NCBI RefSeq assembly: GCF_018619335.1
Contig: NZ_JAHHDX010000144.1
Span: 50,103 to 114,102 of the forward strand
Length of the DNA stretch: 64,000 nt
DNA from: Alteromonas sp. ALT199
Lineage (GTDB): Bacteria; Pseudomonadota; Gammaproteobacteria; Enterobacterales; Alteromonadaceae
Direction of reading: 5' to 3'
Shown: positions 17,391-26,942 of the stretch, one piece after another
Numbering within the stretch: the first letter of the stretch is position 1
Layout of the letters: the number at the start of each line of letters is the position of its first letter
Program-made: the position numbers and the translations under genes
Notes under the pieces: generated by a model
Told to the model about the DNA's origin: nothing
The model's input: only the letters and a program-made list of their open reading frames with translations
Databases searched by the model: none

Positions 17391-20111
17391 TCAGGTTTTC
17401 GGCAAATACATTTCCAAGATAGTCAGTAACTCTTCCCCATCAACGGGCTTGGATACGTAATTGCTAAAGCCTGCCTTAAGTGCTTTTACTCTGTCTGATG
17501 TGTAAGCATAAGCTGTTAACGCTACCGCATTTAAATTAGCGATTTCTGGGTTTTCACTTGCGCGTATTTTCATTACTAAACCTAACCCATCCATTTCCGG
17601 CATACCAATATCAGAGAGCAGTAGATCGAAGGCTTCTGGCATATCGTTTAGCTCTTTCCATGCGTGCAATCCGTTTTTAACTACGTTAACGCGAGCACCG
17701 TTAGATTCCAAAAATAGCTTTATAAAATCTCGCGCGTCTTGCTCGTCTTCTGCAACCAAGATTCGTAGGCCGCTTAAACGCAAAGACTCGGTTAAATCAG
17801 TGATTTCGCTATTCTTGGTTTCGATGATGTCATCGTGCAAACTAAGGGGGGCTATAGGCAAAGATACAAAGAAAGTAGTCCCTGAATTTGGTCCATCGCT
17901 TTCTGCGTGAATTTCACCGCCGTGCATTTCGACTAAGCTTTTTACAATCGATAGACCTAGACCCAAGCCGTGCTTGTTATGAGAGTCCTTACCTTGATAA
18001 AAACGTTCAAAAACACGAGCAATTTGATCCTGGCTCATACCCTTACCATTGTCTTTTACGCGGAACAAGTAGTTAGAATGTTCCCTTCTTCCCCGCACAT
18101 GCACCGTACCGCCTTTTGCGGTAAATTTGAGGGCATTACTTAGCAGGTTGTTGATAACTTGCTTAATACGCAAGTTATCACCCAGAATTTGCGTGTGTTC
18201 ATCTTCGCAGTTAATCGACAACTGAATATTTTTACTGGCAAAACCGGCTTCAAAAGACTTCGCCACTTCAGAAATAGATGAAGCGATATTAAGCGAATGC
18301 GTACTCAGCTTCATGGTGCCAGATATAATACGCGACAAATCTAAGATATCGTTTATTAAGGCAGCCTGTGTAGACGCAGCGCGCTTTATAACCCCTAGAG
18401 CATCGGACATTCTATCGACATTGGTAACATCCATCAGCGCTAAGTCGGTCCAACCCACAATAGAATTAAGGGGTGAACGAAGCTCATGTGAGATGCTAGC
18501 CAAAAATTGATCTTTTGCTTTATCTAGCTCTTCTAGCTTACTAATTTGTTTATCTAAAGAGGCTTTTAAGCTTAGCGCGTAAGGTATAAATAGATGGTCA
18601 AAACCTTCAATAATAAGTTGGTCGTCTTCAGTCCATTCTACGGATTCATCAGCGACACTTTGTAGATACATATCGAAGGAATTGCGAGGAGTTAAAACCT
18701 TGCCAATATCTTTCTTTGCAGCTTCTCGACCAGCCCATCGTATGGTTCTGTCTTTTTGCTCTCTAAACCAAACTGTATAATAACCAAGCTTGGCAGATAC
18801 GCAGGAGATGTAAATACCGCGAATGCCATTAAGGTCAGATTGTTCCGATACTTCATCAGCCAGCTTATTAATAGCAATTGATTCTTCAGAATTTGTAATA
18901 ACGAATTTATCGAGCAGTCGCGTTAACGTTTGTTCAGGTGGCGTTCTACCTACCAAATACTTATCCACAGGGGTAATAACCGCCATACCGCATGCGTTCG
19001 CTACTTCTAAGAGTCCTTTTTCTTTTTGGGTTATTGCCTCAAGAGGGTTAGCAAAGCTAGTGAGCTGATGAACAATATTGTTCAATTTACGTTGGCGAAC
19101 TTGAAACTGTTCTTTCTTTTCATGCAAAGCTTTAGTGTGCAGCTGCCACGCATATAAGTGACCGAGAGATTCGCAAACCAAGCGCTTTTTCTGGTCGATA
19201 TATTTAGGCTCGCTATTGTGACAAGCAAGTAGGCCCCAAAGTTTGCCTTCAAACACTAGCGACACAGAAAACGAAGAACGTACGCCCATATTTTTAAGGT
19301 AAGTGATATGAACCGGCGACACCGAACGAACCATAGACATGGATAAATCCAGAGGCGGTCGCTCTGCTACCTGCACAGAAGGTTTTAAAAGAATGGGCTT
19401 TTGTTCGACGTCAAATACACAACGTACGCGATTTTTTAAATACAATGCGCGGGCTTGGCTAGGAATGTCAGATGCTGGGAATTTCAAGCCTTTGAATGAA
19501 CGTGAAGACGATAATTTCGCCTCTCCTATCACTTCGCCGCTATAGGTTTTATCGAACTGATAAACCATCACTGAATCGAAACCAATGTAGCGCTTAAAGA
19601 CATCAGCAATGGCATCTGCCACGTCGTAAATAGAATCACACCCATCCACATCGGGCAGCAGTGTGCGAAGATCTACATCCATTGGTACCCATTGCTGGGC
19701 AGCTTCATAGCTAAGTTGGGGTGTGGGCTCTAACTCAATGACAAGCAGGCCGTTGGAGTCAAACGCTACACCGCTCCCTTCCTTTTCCCAATTATCCAAC
19801 CACAAGGCATTTTCCGCAAACTTCCACTGATATGCTCGACGCGTATTTCCACCTTTAACGCTTTGATAAATACTGTTAAATGTTGGTGCATCATCAGAAG
19901 GTGTATCTATGAGTTCAGTGATGAGTGTTTCACCAGACGTGATATTTACCTTAAATAGCTCAGCGATGTTTTCACTAACAACTTGAATTTTTTTTGTTGC
20001 CGGGTCAATTGCTATAACATAACCAAAGCTTTGAACACTTTCGATTAAATGAATAGCTTCATCTTCACAGTTTTGGAGCGAATTTAACTTAGTATCTGTA
20101 ACGTGTTGCAT
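17391..20111 (-). CDS. Bacteriophytochrome hybrid histidine kinase
   Basis: A red/far-red photoreceptor kinase. I place the start at ATG 20111 (906 residues); the frame is open to 20294, but the added 61 residues lack family similarity and would crowd the divergent promoter. Domains are PAS (about 10-115) with Cys15 in NCEDEAIH at the biliverdin-attachment position; GAF (about 135-310) with FPASDIPSQARALYL and the chromophore His in SPVHITYLKNMG; PHY (about 320-505); HisKA with the phosphoacceptor in ASISHELRSPLNSIVGW; HATPase with GLGLGLSIVKSLVEMHGG; and a C-terminal receiver with SDIGMPEMDG and SKPVDGEE. No heme oxygenase or response-regulator gene is adjacent. It is transcribed away from the GbsR-cydAB operon. 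Confidence 0.9.
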   Translation of the reverse strand: MQHVTDTKLNSLQNCEDEAIHLIESVQSFGYVIAIDPATKKIQVVSENIAELFKVNITSGETLITELIDTPSDDAPTFNSIYQSVKGGNTRRAYQWKFAENALWLDNWEKEGSGVAFDSNGLLVIELEPTPQLSYEAAQQWVPMDVDLRTLLPDVDGCDSIYDVADAIADVFKRYIGFDSVMVYQFDKTYSGEVIGEAKLSSSRSFKGLKFPASDIPSQARALYLKNRVRCVFDVEQKPILLKPSVQVAERPPLDLSMSMVRSVSPVHITYLKNMGVRSSFSVSLVFEGKLWGLLACHNSEPKYIDQKKRLVCESLGHLYAWQLHTKALHEKKEQFQVRQRKLNNIVHQLTSFANPLEAITQKEKGLLEVANACGMAVITPVDKYLVGRTPPEQTLTRLLDKFVITNSEESIAINKLADEVSEQSDLNGIRGIYISCVSAKLGYYTVWFREQKDRTIRWAGREAAKKDIGKVLTPRNSFDMYLQSVADESVEWTEDDQLIIEGFDHLFIPYALSLKASLDKQISKLEELDKAKDQFLASISHELRSPLNSIVGWTDLALMDVTNVDRMSDALGVIKRAASTQAALINDILDLSRIISGTMKLSTHSLNIASSISEVAKSFEAGFASKNIQLSINCEDEHTQILGDNLRIKQVINNLLSNALKFTAKGGTVHVRGRREHSNYLFRVKDNGKGMSQDQIARVFERFYQGKDSHNKHGLGLGLSIVKSLVEMHGGEIHAESDGPNSGTTFFVSLPIAPLSLHDDIIETKNSEITDLTESLRLSGLRILVAEDEQDARDFIKLFLESNGARVNVVKNGLHAWKELNDMPEAFDLLLSDIGMPEMDGLGLVMKIRASENPEIANLNAVALTAYAYTSDRVKALKAGFSNYVSKPVDGEELLTILEMYLPKT

Positions 20112-20333
20112 TGCCTTGGCCGAGAAATTTGGAAAGCGAGCTTTCGTGGGGACGTTATCATCTATCCACGATACCAACTTATAGCGATGAAAGCATGTAA
20201 TATCGCTAGAACCTCGCAAGTTAACATTTATTAAATTTTGAATTAAAAATTGCTTACAAAGCATTTTATTATTGCTTTTTTTGATCTGACGCAATAAACT
20301 TTCAGTAATTTCTGAAACTTCTGGAATATTAAA

Positions 20334-20891
20334 ATGAAAATGACGCCTTTAATTACATCTGCAGTTATGCACTTTGGCGAAATGGGAAGTCGCTGGGGTT
20401 TTAATCGAACAGTAGGGCAAATTCTTGCGCTTATTGTCTTGAACGAAGAGCCTATTTCGGCGCAAGAAATTGCTGATGCGCTCAATATTTCCAGAGGCAA
20501 TACCAGCATGGGTTTAAAAGAGCTTCAGTCATGGCGCTTAGTTAAACAACACCATGTTCCTGGTGAGAGGAAAGAGTTTTTTATTCCCGCTGGCGATATT
20601 TGGACTCTTGCCAACAGAGTGTTTGAAGAGCGTAGAAAGCGTGAGATCGACCCAACCATGAGTCTTCTGCGTGATTTGCTGCTTGACGCGCCTGCCAATG
20701 AAAAAGAGGCAAATGCTCAAGATAAACTGAACGAAATTCACGATTTACTCGAATCAATTACCGCATGGTCTGAAGAACTTCAGAATCTTGGACCTGAAAA
20801 GCTTAATACGCTGATGAAGCTAGGTTCCGGCGTGGGCCGTATGCTTGAGCTTAAAGATAAGCTACTTCCGGGAAAAAACAGCGTTAACTAA
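20334..20891 (+). CDS. GbsR/MarR-type transcriptional regulator
   Basis: A 185-residue winged-helix regulator. The HTH lies at about 25-85: WGFNRTVGQILALIVLNEEP, ISAQEIADALNISRGNTSMG and LKELQSWRLVKQHHVPGERK. The helical C-terminal part should mediate dimers. This arrangement fits the GbsR branch of MarR-like proteins. The cydA start is only 12 bases past its stop, with GGGGG in between, so the regulator and both oxidase subunits form one operon and the protein most likely controls it. The effector is unknown. Confidence 0.82.
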   Translation: MKMTPLITSAVMHFGEMGSRWGFNRTVGQILALIVLNEEPISAQEIADALNISRGNTSMGLKELQSWRLVKQHHVPGERKEFFIPAGDIWTLANRVFEERRKREIDPTMSLLRDLLLDAPANEKEANAQDKLNEIHDLLESITAWSEELQNLGPEKLNTLMKLGSGVGRMLELKDKLLPGKNSVN

Positions 20892-20902
20892 GGGGGCTTT
20901 CT

Positions 20903-22276
20903 GTGGATGCATTCTTGCTGTCTCGTTTACAATTTGCGTTAAATATTAGTTTCCATATTTTGTTTCCAACCATCACCATGGCGATGGGTTGGTTTCTATT
21001 CTATTTTAAGCTGCGCTCTAACATTTCAGGTCACCCTGTGTGGATGCGCATGTATCGTTTTTGGGTACGTGTATTTGCCCTAAGCTTTGCATTAGGTGTA
21101 GTAAGCGGCGTTACCATGTCATTTCAGTTTGGTACCAACTGGCCAGGGTTTATGGAAAAAGTGGGCAACGTTGCAGGCCCACTATTAGGCTACGAGGTAC
21201 TCACCGCTTTCTTCTTAGAAGCCACGTTCCTAGGCATCATGCTATTTGGTATACGCCGTGTTCCCAATTGGCTGCACACAGCATCTACCCTTATTGTCGC
21301 TCTTGGCACCACAACATCCGCGTTCTGGATATTAGCGCTTAATAGCTGGATGCAAACCCCACAAGGTTTTGAAGTAGTCGATGGTGTGGTTTACGCCACT
21401 AACTGGAAAGAAATCATCTTTAACCCTTCTTTCCCCTACCGCTTTGTACATATGATGTTAGCGTCTGGGTTAACCGCTAGTTTCCTTATTGCCGGGCTTT
21501 CGGCCTACCGCATGCTTAAAGGCGACGATAAGCTTGCACCTAAGTTAGCGCTTAAAACAGCAACCTATACAGCGGCAGTACTAATTCCTTTGCAAATTTT
21601 TGCTGGCGATATGCACGGTTTAAATACACTTGAGCATCAGCCTCAAAAAGTAGCGGCGATGGAAGGGCTATGGGAAACCACTGAAGGCGCACCATTGTTG
21701 CTTTTTGCAATACCGGACGAAGAAAGCAAAGAGAACCACTTTGAAATTCCCATTCCCTATGGTGCAAGTTTAATTCTTACCCATGAGCTTAAGGGTGAAA
21801 TAAAAGGCCTAAACGAGTTTGAAGGTGAACACCCGCCCGTAGCCCCTGTGTTCTTCGGCTTCAGAGTTATGGTGGGAATGGGTATGCTGATGCTGGCGGT
21901 ATCATGGCTTGGCAGTCTTTACCTTATGCGCAAGAAAGAATTCCCTGTCTGGCTTAAACGCACGTTTGCAGGTATGGCATTTAGCGGTTGGATAGCAACG
22001 CTTGCTGGCTGGTACGTAACGGAAATAGGCCGTCAGCCCTATTTGGTAAGCGGTGTATTAAGAACCGCTGATGCTGTAACCCAACTGCCACCTGCCAATA
22101 TTGCATTGTCGTTTACGCTGTACTTGATCATTTATACGGTATTGCTCATCGCGTATATGGGAACATTAATGTTGATGTGCAGAAAGGCTGTGGAAATTGA
22201 AGAAATAACGACGGAAGAGCGCGAAGTAGCGAAGGCTAAGATGCAACCCTCTGAACCTGACCCAAGCACGGTATAA
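20903..22276 (+). CDS. cydA: Cytochrome bd-type quinol oxidase subunit I (cyanide-insensitive type)
   Basis: A 457-residue integral membrane subunit that oxidises quinol and reduces oxygen to water. Heme ligands are visible at H18 (SFHILFP, b595), H183 (RFVHMML, b558) and M323 (FRVMVGMG, b558). The acidic pair E98 and E106 (YEVLTAFFLEATF) and the quinol-site K249/E254 (KVAAMEGLWETTEG) are in place, as is the GRQP motif. The periplasmic Q-loop between about 240 and 315 is short, lacking the insertion of E. coli CydA, which marks the CioA-like cyanide-insensitive branch. The start is GTG after a G-rich ribosome site. It is the second gene of the regulator-cydA-cydB operon. Confidence 0.95.
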   Translation: MDAFLLSRLQFALNISFHILFPTITMAMGWFLFYFKLRSNISGHPVWMRMYRFWVRVFALSFALGVVSGVTMSFQFGTNWPGFMEKVGNVAGPLLGYEVLTAFFLEATFLGIMLFGIRRVPNWLHTASTLIVALGTTTSAFWILALNSWMQTPQGFEVVDGVVYATNWKEIIFNPSFPYRFVHMMLASGLTASFLIAGLSAYRMLKGDDKLAPKLALKTATYTAAVLIPLQIFAGDMHGLNTLEHQPQKVAAMEGLWETTEGAPLLLFAIPDEESKENHFEIPIPYGASLILTHELKGEIKGLNEFEGEHPPVAPVFFGFRVMVGMGMLMLAVSWLGSLYLMRKKEFPVWLKRTFAGMAFSGWIATLAGWYVTEIGRQPYLVSGVLRTADAVTQLPPANIALSFTLYLIIYTVLLIAYMGTLMLMCRKAVEIEEITTEEREVAKAKMQPSEPDPSTV

Positions 22277-22287
22277 GGAGAGCAAAT

Positions 22288-23295
22288 ATGTTTGAAAACG
22301 TATCGGCAGAAATGCTCGGAAATATTTACGTAGGTGTTCTTGGTCTGTCAGTCATGCTTTATGCCATCTTAGATGGGTATGATCTCGGTGTAGGTGTATT
22401 AATTCCGCCTCGAACCGAAGCCTTTCGCGATGACATGATAGCGTCTATTGGACCTTATTGGGATGCCAATGAAACCTGGCTAGTACTCGCTATTGGGTTA
22501 TTGCTCATTGCTTTTCCTGAGGCACACAGTGAATTTTTACAAACTCTGTACCTGCCAGCTACTTTCATGTTGCTGGGCCTTATTTTACGTGGCGTAGCTT
22601 TCGACTTTAGAGCCAAAGTCGTACAAGTTAAAAAACGTAAATGGGACCTGGTATTTAAATATGGCTCTTTGCTCACCACATTGGCGCAAGGTTACATGTT
22701 AGGCATTTACGTTACGGGGCTTCGAACCGATTTGTGGGCACAAGGTTTCGCATTGCTGGCCGCTTTTGGTGTAACCGCTGCTTATGCGTTTATAGGATCT
22801 TGCTGGTTAATTTTGAAAACAGAAGGTGAATTGCAACAAAAAGCATACTATTGGGCGCGCAGAGGTTTAGGCATTCTGGCTGCAGGTATAATTGCCGTAA
22901 GTATTGCCAATCTTACCCTACATGATGATGTTCGAGCGCTATGGTTTTCGGCACCATGGGGTTATGTATTATTTGCTATTCCATTGGCTAGCTTCGCTTT
23001 ATTAGCGCTATGTGGCATGTTGTTGAAAAAGTTACCCCACGCTAATGGGAAGGGTGAATGGCTCCCCTTCTTTATTGCGTTACTTGTGTTTTTGTTGTGC
23101 TTTAGCGCCTTTGCAATAAGTTATTACCCGTTTATTATCCCAGGACAAATGACGGTTTCGGAAGCATTAAGCGATGCAAATTCGCTAAGGTTCCTGTTAA
23201 TAGGCATAGTAGTTGTTGTACCTGTTATCCTTGCTTACACTGCCATGGTGTACAAGATCTTTTCAGGCAAGTCCGAAAAATTATCTTATTATTAA
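22288..23295 (+). CDS. cydB: Cytochrome bd-type quinol oxidase subunit II
   Basis: A 335-residue subunit with about eight or nine transmembrane helices that stabilises the heme core in subunit I. Family blocks include AILDGYDLGVGVL near residue 25, IGPYWDANETWLVLA around 50 (with the W-x-x-N-E-x-W signature), LILRGVAFDFRAK around 105 and YYPFIIPGQMTVSEA near 280. AAGGAGAGC lies before the ATG, 11 bases after the cydA stop. No CydX-like small-subunit frame was found immediately downstream. Confidence 0.95.
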   Translation: MFENVSAEMLGNIYVGVLGLSVMLYAILDGYDLGVGVLIPPRTEAFRDDMIASIGPYWDANETWLVLAIGLLLIAFPEAHSEFLQTLYLPATFMLLGLILRGVAFDFRAKVVQVKKRKWDLVFKYGSLLTTLAQGYMLGIYVTGLRTDLWAQGFALLAAFGVTAAYAFIGSCWLILKTEGELQQKAYYWARRGLGILAAGIIAVSIANLTLHDDVRALWFSAPWGYVLFAIPLASFALLALCGMLLKKLPHANGKGEWLPFFIALLVFLLCFSAFAISYYPFIIPGQMTVSEALSDANSLRFLLIGIVVVVPVILAYTAMVYKIFSGKSEKLSYY

Positions 23296-23630
23296 GCAAA
23301 AGCATTTAGCGCTCTTCTTATAACAATAGCTTCTAGCAATAGTGAACATCACTGATATTCAGTGGTGTTCATTCTCTTCGCAGCGATACAATATTACCAA
23401 GTGAAAGCGGTCTTGATGCGATCCCTAAGTAAAACGCAGGTAGGCGAGCCTTTTCGAGGTTGTAAAAAGACACTGCGGCTATGCGTCGATGACACTTTTC
23501 ATACTAAAGTATAAGAACAATGATCCTTTTCGTGTAACAAAGTATACCAATAACCAATGGTGTTAGATCGCAATGAATCTATACTAGGTGTGTAAGCAAA
23601 TATTAATTCTGAAAAGAACCAAATATACTG
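23296..23630. other. Intergenic region after cydB
   Basis: 335 bases without a gene. It holds a strong hairpin at 23344-23370 (probable cydAB terminator) and otherwise AT-rich sequence leading into the promoter of the 54-aa gene. No other structure was identified. Confidence 0.5.
23344..23376 (+). terminator. Probable terminator of the cydAB operon
   Basis: Arms GAACATCACTGA and TCAGTGGTGTTC pair over 12 positions (one G-T) around a TAT loop, followed by ATTCTC. It lies about 50 bases after the cydB stop. Confidence 0.6.
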
Positions 23631-23659
23631 TTGACATCAAACTGTAATATTACTATATT
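23631..23659 (+). promoter_or_regulatory. Near-consensus sigma-70 promoter of the 54-aa gene
   Basis: TTGACA (23631-23636), a 17-base spacer and TATATT (23654-23659). This is a perfect -35 box with a five-of-six -10 box and ideal spacing. Transcription would begin near 23666, leaving a leader of about 30 bases with the Shine-Dalgarno sequence AGAAGGAG. Confidence 0.8.
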
Positions 23660-23696
23660 TTATTTGGGGCAATTTTTTACCAGAAGGAGCCAAATT

Positions 23697-23861
23697 ATGG
23701 AAAATGTATTCCATTCAATCTCACGGTTCTTCAAACGCGCGCACCCCTACCCAGTAGCTCATTATATTGGACGCAAAAACGCGCAGCGTATCTTAGGGTG
23801 TAAAATCAAAAAGAAATCCAAGATATTCGCCGAACAGCACGTTGAAGACCAAAATCATTAA
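23697..23861 (+). CDS. Orphan 54-aa basic protein
   Basis: The sequence starts MENVFHSISRFFKRAHPYPV, then AHYIGRKNAQRILGCKIKKK, and ends with a more acidic AEQHVEDQNH. The start is fixed by AAGGAG seven bases upstream and by the -35/-10 pair, which rules out a longer frame beginning at 23631. The N-terminal half could form an amphipathic basic helix; it has one cysteine, no signal peptide and no membrane segment. It forms a tight unit of promoter, strong ribosome site, gene and terminator, which suggests high expression. I do not recognise the family and offer no function; nucleic-acid binding is only a guess from charge. Confidence 0.7.
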   Translation: MENVFHSISRFFKRAHPYPVAHYIGRKNAQRILGCKIKKKSKIFAEQHVEDQNH

Positions 23862-23867
23862 ACTTAT

Positions 23868-23899
23868 ATGGGGCCCGTCAAACCGGCCCCATTTTTTTT
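23868..23899 (+). terminator. Terminator, probably bidirectional
   Basis: ATGGGGCC and GGCCCCAT pair around a 9-base loop, followed by a run of T. It serves the 54-aa gene and lies at the end of the convergent chemoreceptor gene. Confidence 0.85.
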
Positions 23900-25493
23900 A
23901 AGTTAATTTGAATATATTCACGTACGCTTGCAGGTTCTCGGCAAGACCAGATAAGCTTTTCGCCTCACTATTTACATTGTTATTCGCGGTCTTGACTTGA
24001 TCACCAAGCATTTGAAAATCTAGCGCCCCCTCGCGAGCCACTTGCACATGATCTTTAGCATGCTGTACAAAGCCAGACGCTTCATTACTTACTTCAACCA
24101 ACGATAAAATGCTATTTCGTCCATCCTCCAAGGTAACGACCAAGTCATTAGCTAACCCCAATGCGTTGTGCGCTTTGTCCTTGTTTGACGTCATGGTATC
24201 AACAGAGTCGCGAATAGACTGCACAATCTTTTCTAACATCGCGTTAATTTCAACTGTTGATTGATGGGTTCTTGAAGCGAGTGTACGAACTTCATCCGCC
24301 ACTACTGCAAAACCTCTTCCTGTCTCTCCAGCTCTTGCCGCCTCAATCGCTGCATTAAGTGCTAAAAGGTTTGTTTGATCTGCAATTTCAGCGATAGTTT
24401 TCACCACACTCGATACGTTACTGCCATCACTTTGAAGTTTGTCTAACGTAGAGGCGGTGTTATCAATGTCGTGGGTTAAGTCGGAGATAGCGCTGGCAGT
24501 GTTTTCAACATCGACTTTGCCTTGTGCTATTTGATTGGCACTGTCTTTAGCTTGCTCAGCTGCTTGTAATGACAAATTAAGGCTTTGCTCCATTTGATTT
24601 GACAGGTTGTCCATCACAGAGACCAATTGATTAATGTCTCCCTGAAAGTTGAGAATAGCTGTCGAAGAATGAGAGGTTGCATTGTTGAGCGTTTTCGATG
24701 AATGATTCAAATCATTTACGGTTGTTTGAAGGTCAGTCATACCTTTATGAAATACGCTTAATAAGCCTTGGACACTTTGTGTAATAGCATCGAGTTCTTT
24801 TAGGTTTTGATTTGGAAGGTTTGAATTTAGATTACGTGTTTTTGAAATTTCGTTAAGTTTATTAGCCATATCTTCAATGGGATTGGCGATATTTGCTTTA
24901 GCAAGTACATAGCCCATTGCAGATACAACGAGCAGTAAGATGATCAGAATAAAAACAGTGAACTGGCTAATATTTAGTTCATCAAAGATAGACATAGTAC
25001 GAGAGTTTGCTGCGCGCTCTACATTTGAACGCAAAGAAGCTAAAAGTTCGTTGAGCTCAGATGCTGCTAGGGTGATATCTTGAAGATTGTCTCGTGCAGT
25101 ATCCCAGTCGACCGATGCTGCAGACATAGTAAGCTGCAACACTTCAGCTGACACCACTAATGCATCAAATTTTTCTTTGGCGGCATTGCTTCCCAAATAA
25201 CTGAATTGGGAGAATCTAACGATGGCCGCGTCAATTAATTGCTCTTTTTGTGTAGTGTATTCACCACTATTTATCGTAGTCCCATATAAAGAATAAGCCA
25301 TGAGTACCAGCTCTTTGCTTTGAGTTTGTATGTCATCAATAGCACTTAATGAAGGGAGTGTTTCAGAGATGTAAGCTTCTACTAAATCTTCTACATTAGC
25401 GTTGTTTTTTGTCAGTACAACCGCAGCTATTACTGCAACTACGACAACGAGGAGGTAGCCTAACAAAATCCTTTGCTTGATAGTTTTAAACAT
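23898..25493 (-). CDS. Methyl-accepting chemotaxis protein
   Basis: A 531-residue transmembrane chemoreceptor. TM1 is at about 11-29 ([18 protein letters not shown]), a four-helix-bundle-like periplasmic domain occupies about 30-178, and TM2 lies at about 180-200 ([20 protein letters not shown]). HAMP follows (about 202-255), then a long coiled-coil signalling domain whose tip is [20 protein letters not shown] followed by [18 protein letters not shown], the CheA/CheW-contact hairpin. The ligand is unknown; the sensor domain resembles the 4HB type. No che genes adjoin, so it is an orphan receptor feeding a chemosensory array elsewhere. Confidence 0.93.
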   Translation of the reverse strand: MFKTIKQRILLGYLLVVVVAVIAAVVLTKNNANVEDLVEAYISETLPSLSAIDDIQTQSKELVLMAYSLYGTTINSGEYTTQKEQLIDAAIVRFSQFSYLGSNAAKEKFDALVVSAEVLQLTMSAASVDWDTARDNLQDITLAASELNELLASLRSNVERAANSRTMSIFDELNISQFTVFILIILLLVVSAMGYVLAKANIANPIEDMANKLNEISKTRNLNSNLPNQNLKELDAITQSVQGLLSVFHKGMTDLQTTVNDLNHSSKTLNNATSHSSTAILNFQGDINQLVSVMDNLSNQMEQSLNLSLQAAEQAKDSANQIAQGKVDVENTASAISDLTHDIDNTASTLDKLQSDGSNVSSVVKTIAEIADQTNLLALNAAIEAARAGETGRGFAVVADEVRTLASRTHQSTVEINAMLEKIVQSIRDSVDTMTSNKDKAHNALGLANDLVVTLEDGRNSILSLVEVSNEASGFVQHAKDHVQVAREGALDFQMLGDQVKTANNNVNSEAKSLSGLAENLQAYVNIFKLT

Positions 25494-25737
25494 GAGTTCC
25501 CCTTATTACTTTTGGGGCACGTCATACTCTCGTCGCATTTTACAGCGCCCTTTTTTAAATTTAGCAGGGTCTGAATAAGCCTATCCTACTGTTGAACAAA
25601 TATAGACCATTTTGTCAGTCTTTTTATTTCAGATTTTTATCGAATGATTGCTTTAATTTTGATCTTTTTTTAAAAACACAAACGTCACAATTTATTGCTA
25701 GAAAAATATAAATAAAACTCGACTGTTTTTTAGGAAG

Positions 25738-26220
25738 CTAAATATGGGTCAAAGGCACTGAGGTAGTGTATTTGATTTGTTCCATTGCGAAGCTTGAAGT
25801 GACATCCGAAAATTCTATTCCGTTCACCAATCGCTTGTAAAAATGGTCGAAACAATCCATATCAGTTACGAGTACTTTTAGCAGATAATCGTATTCACCC
25901 GACATGCGATAACATTCGACAACTTCATCGAAAGATGCAGCGTGTCTAGCAAAGTTAGCGAGCCACTTCCCGTCATGGCTACCGGCTTTAACCTGCACGA
26001 AAACCGTCATAGCCAGTCCAAGCTGCTTTCCTTGCAACAACGCGACCCGTTTAGAGATGATTCCCTTTTCTTCTAACTTTTGAATTCTTCGCCAACAGGG
26101 TGTCATCGTAAGACCAACATACTCAGCGATTTCTGCAACAGGTGTGTCTGCGTTATTCTGAAGCACACTCAGTATGGCTTTATCTATTGCATCTATACCG
26201 CTTACCTTTTCACTACGCAT
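25738..26220 (-). CDS. Lrp/AsnC-family transcriptional regulator
   Basis: A 160-residue regulator. The N-terminal winged HTH (about 8-65) reads IDAIDKAILSVLQNNADTPV, AEIAEYVGLTMTPCWRRIQK and LEEKGIISKRVALL. The C-terminal RAM ligand-binding domain (about 70-150) includes VECYRMSGEYDYLLKVLVTD. The T-P-C-W-R-R-I recognition helix is typical of the branch controlling amino-acid catabolism or export. The neighbouring genes give no clear target: a chemoreceptor lies downstream on the same strand and a secreted protein upstream. Confidence 0.9.
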   Translation of the reverse strand: MRSEKVSGIDAIDKAILSVLQNNADTPVAEIAEYVGLTMTPCWRRIQKLEEKGIISKRVALLQGKQLGLAMTVFVQVKAGSHDGKWLANFARHAASFDEVVECYRMSGEYDYLLKVLVTDMDCFDHFYKRLVNGIEFSDVTSSFAMEQIKYTTSVPLTHI

Positions 26221-26297
26221 AGCAACATATCGCTCTTTTTTTCAGTGTTTTAAGTTTATAGTAACTATGATGGGTAATGTTCTTTTTAGTCGGCTCT

Positions 26298-26942
26298 TTA
26301 AAGCCACCAAGGCTGAGTAAAGTCGATATTTTCAGGCGCAATTTCATATTGAAAGGGTGGCGTAAAGACATCCCAAAATGCTTCACGTAAATCCTCATCC
26401 ACTATGTTAAGTTTGCCCGCGTCGCGGTAGCGAGACAATAGAGCACTATAGGCATCAATTGGCATTTGTGGGTTAGATTGTCGAAAAATAACTCGTCCGC
26501 CAAACTCTTCAAACATCGCTTTTTCTGTTTGAAACTGTATAACCTGCTTAGCCGCTATCTCTTTAATGGGTTTCTTTGCCGTTTCACTAGAAACCTGACC
26601 TTCAAACTTCTCGATAAACTTGCTTACCAGTGTTTGATTAACAGTTATGCCTTTTTGCTTTGCGTAGTCCTCTAAAACAAGCTTATAAATTCTGTTAGAC
26701 GCATTTGCACGCACAACATAATCAAGCATACCTGCGTAATTGTCTTTCGCTTGCTGCTTCAAGTTTTTACGTTCTTCTTCGCTAGGCACAACGTCTGCCA
26801 TACGGATTTCGGTATTAAGCACCATTGCTAAAATACCCTGTTCATCGACTTGTTCATTTGCCTGAGCCGCATAAGCAAGGCTTGAACTAAGAATAAGTAG
26901 CGCGGTGGCCAATGAAGATCGAATAGTTGATGTCATGCGCAT
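26298..26942 (-). CDS. Periplasmic protein with SurA-N-like helical domain
   Basis: A 214-residue exported protein; the signal peptide ends near SLAYAAQA. The mature region is largely helical and rich in Lys/Glu: EEERKNLKQQAKDNYAGMLD, KLVLEDYAKQKGITVNQTLV and KQVIQFQTEKAMFEEFGGRV. It resembles the N-terminal chaperone domain of SurA/PpiD proteins without a prolyl isomerase domain, but the match is by feel. It ends in an unusual hydrophobic QPWWL. Function unknown. It is separate from the Lrp gene by about 77 bases on the same strand, so the two could be co-transcribed. Confidence 0.6.
   Translation of the reverse strand: MRMTSTIRSSLATALLILSSSLAYAAQANEQVDEQGILAMVLNTEIRMADVVPSEEERKNLKQQAKDNYAGMLDYVVRANASNRIYKLVLEDYAKQKGITVNQTLVSKFIEKFEGQVSSETAKKPIKEIAAKQVIQFQTEKAMFEEFGGRVIFRQSNPQMPIDAYSALLSRYRDAGKLNIVDEDLREAFWDVFTPPFQYEIAPENIDFTQPWWL

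Noticed and set aside
20112..20294. N-terminal extension of the phytochrome frame
   Set aside because: The 61 extra residues lack similarity to phytochromes and would leave only 39 bases for two divergent promoters; ATG 20111 is preferred.
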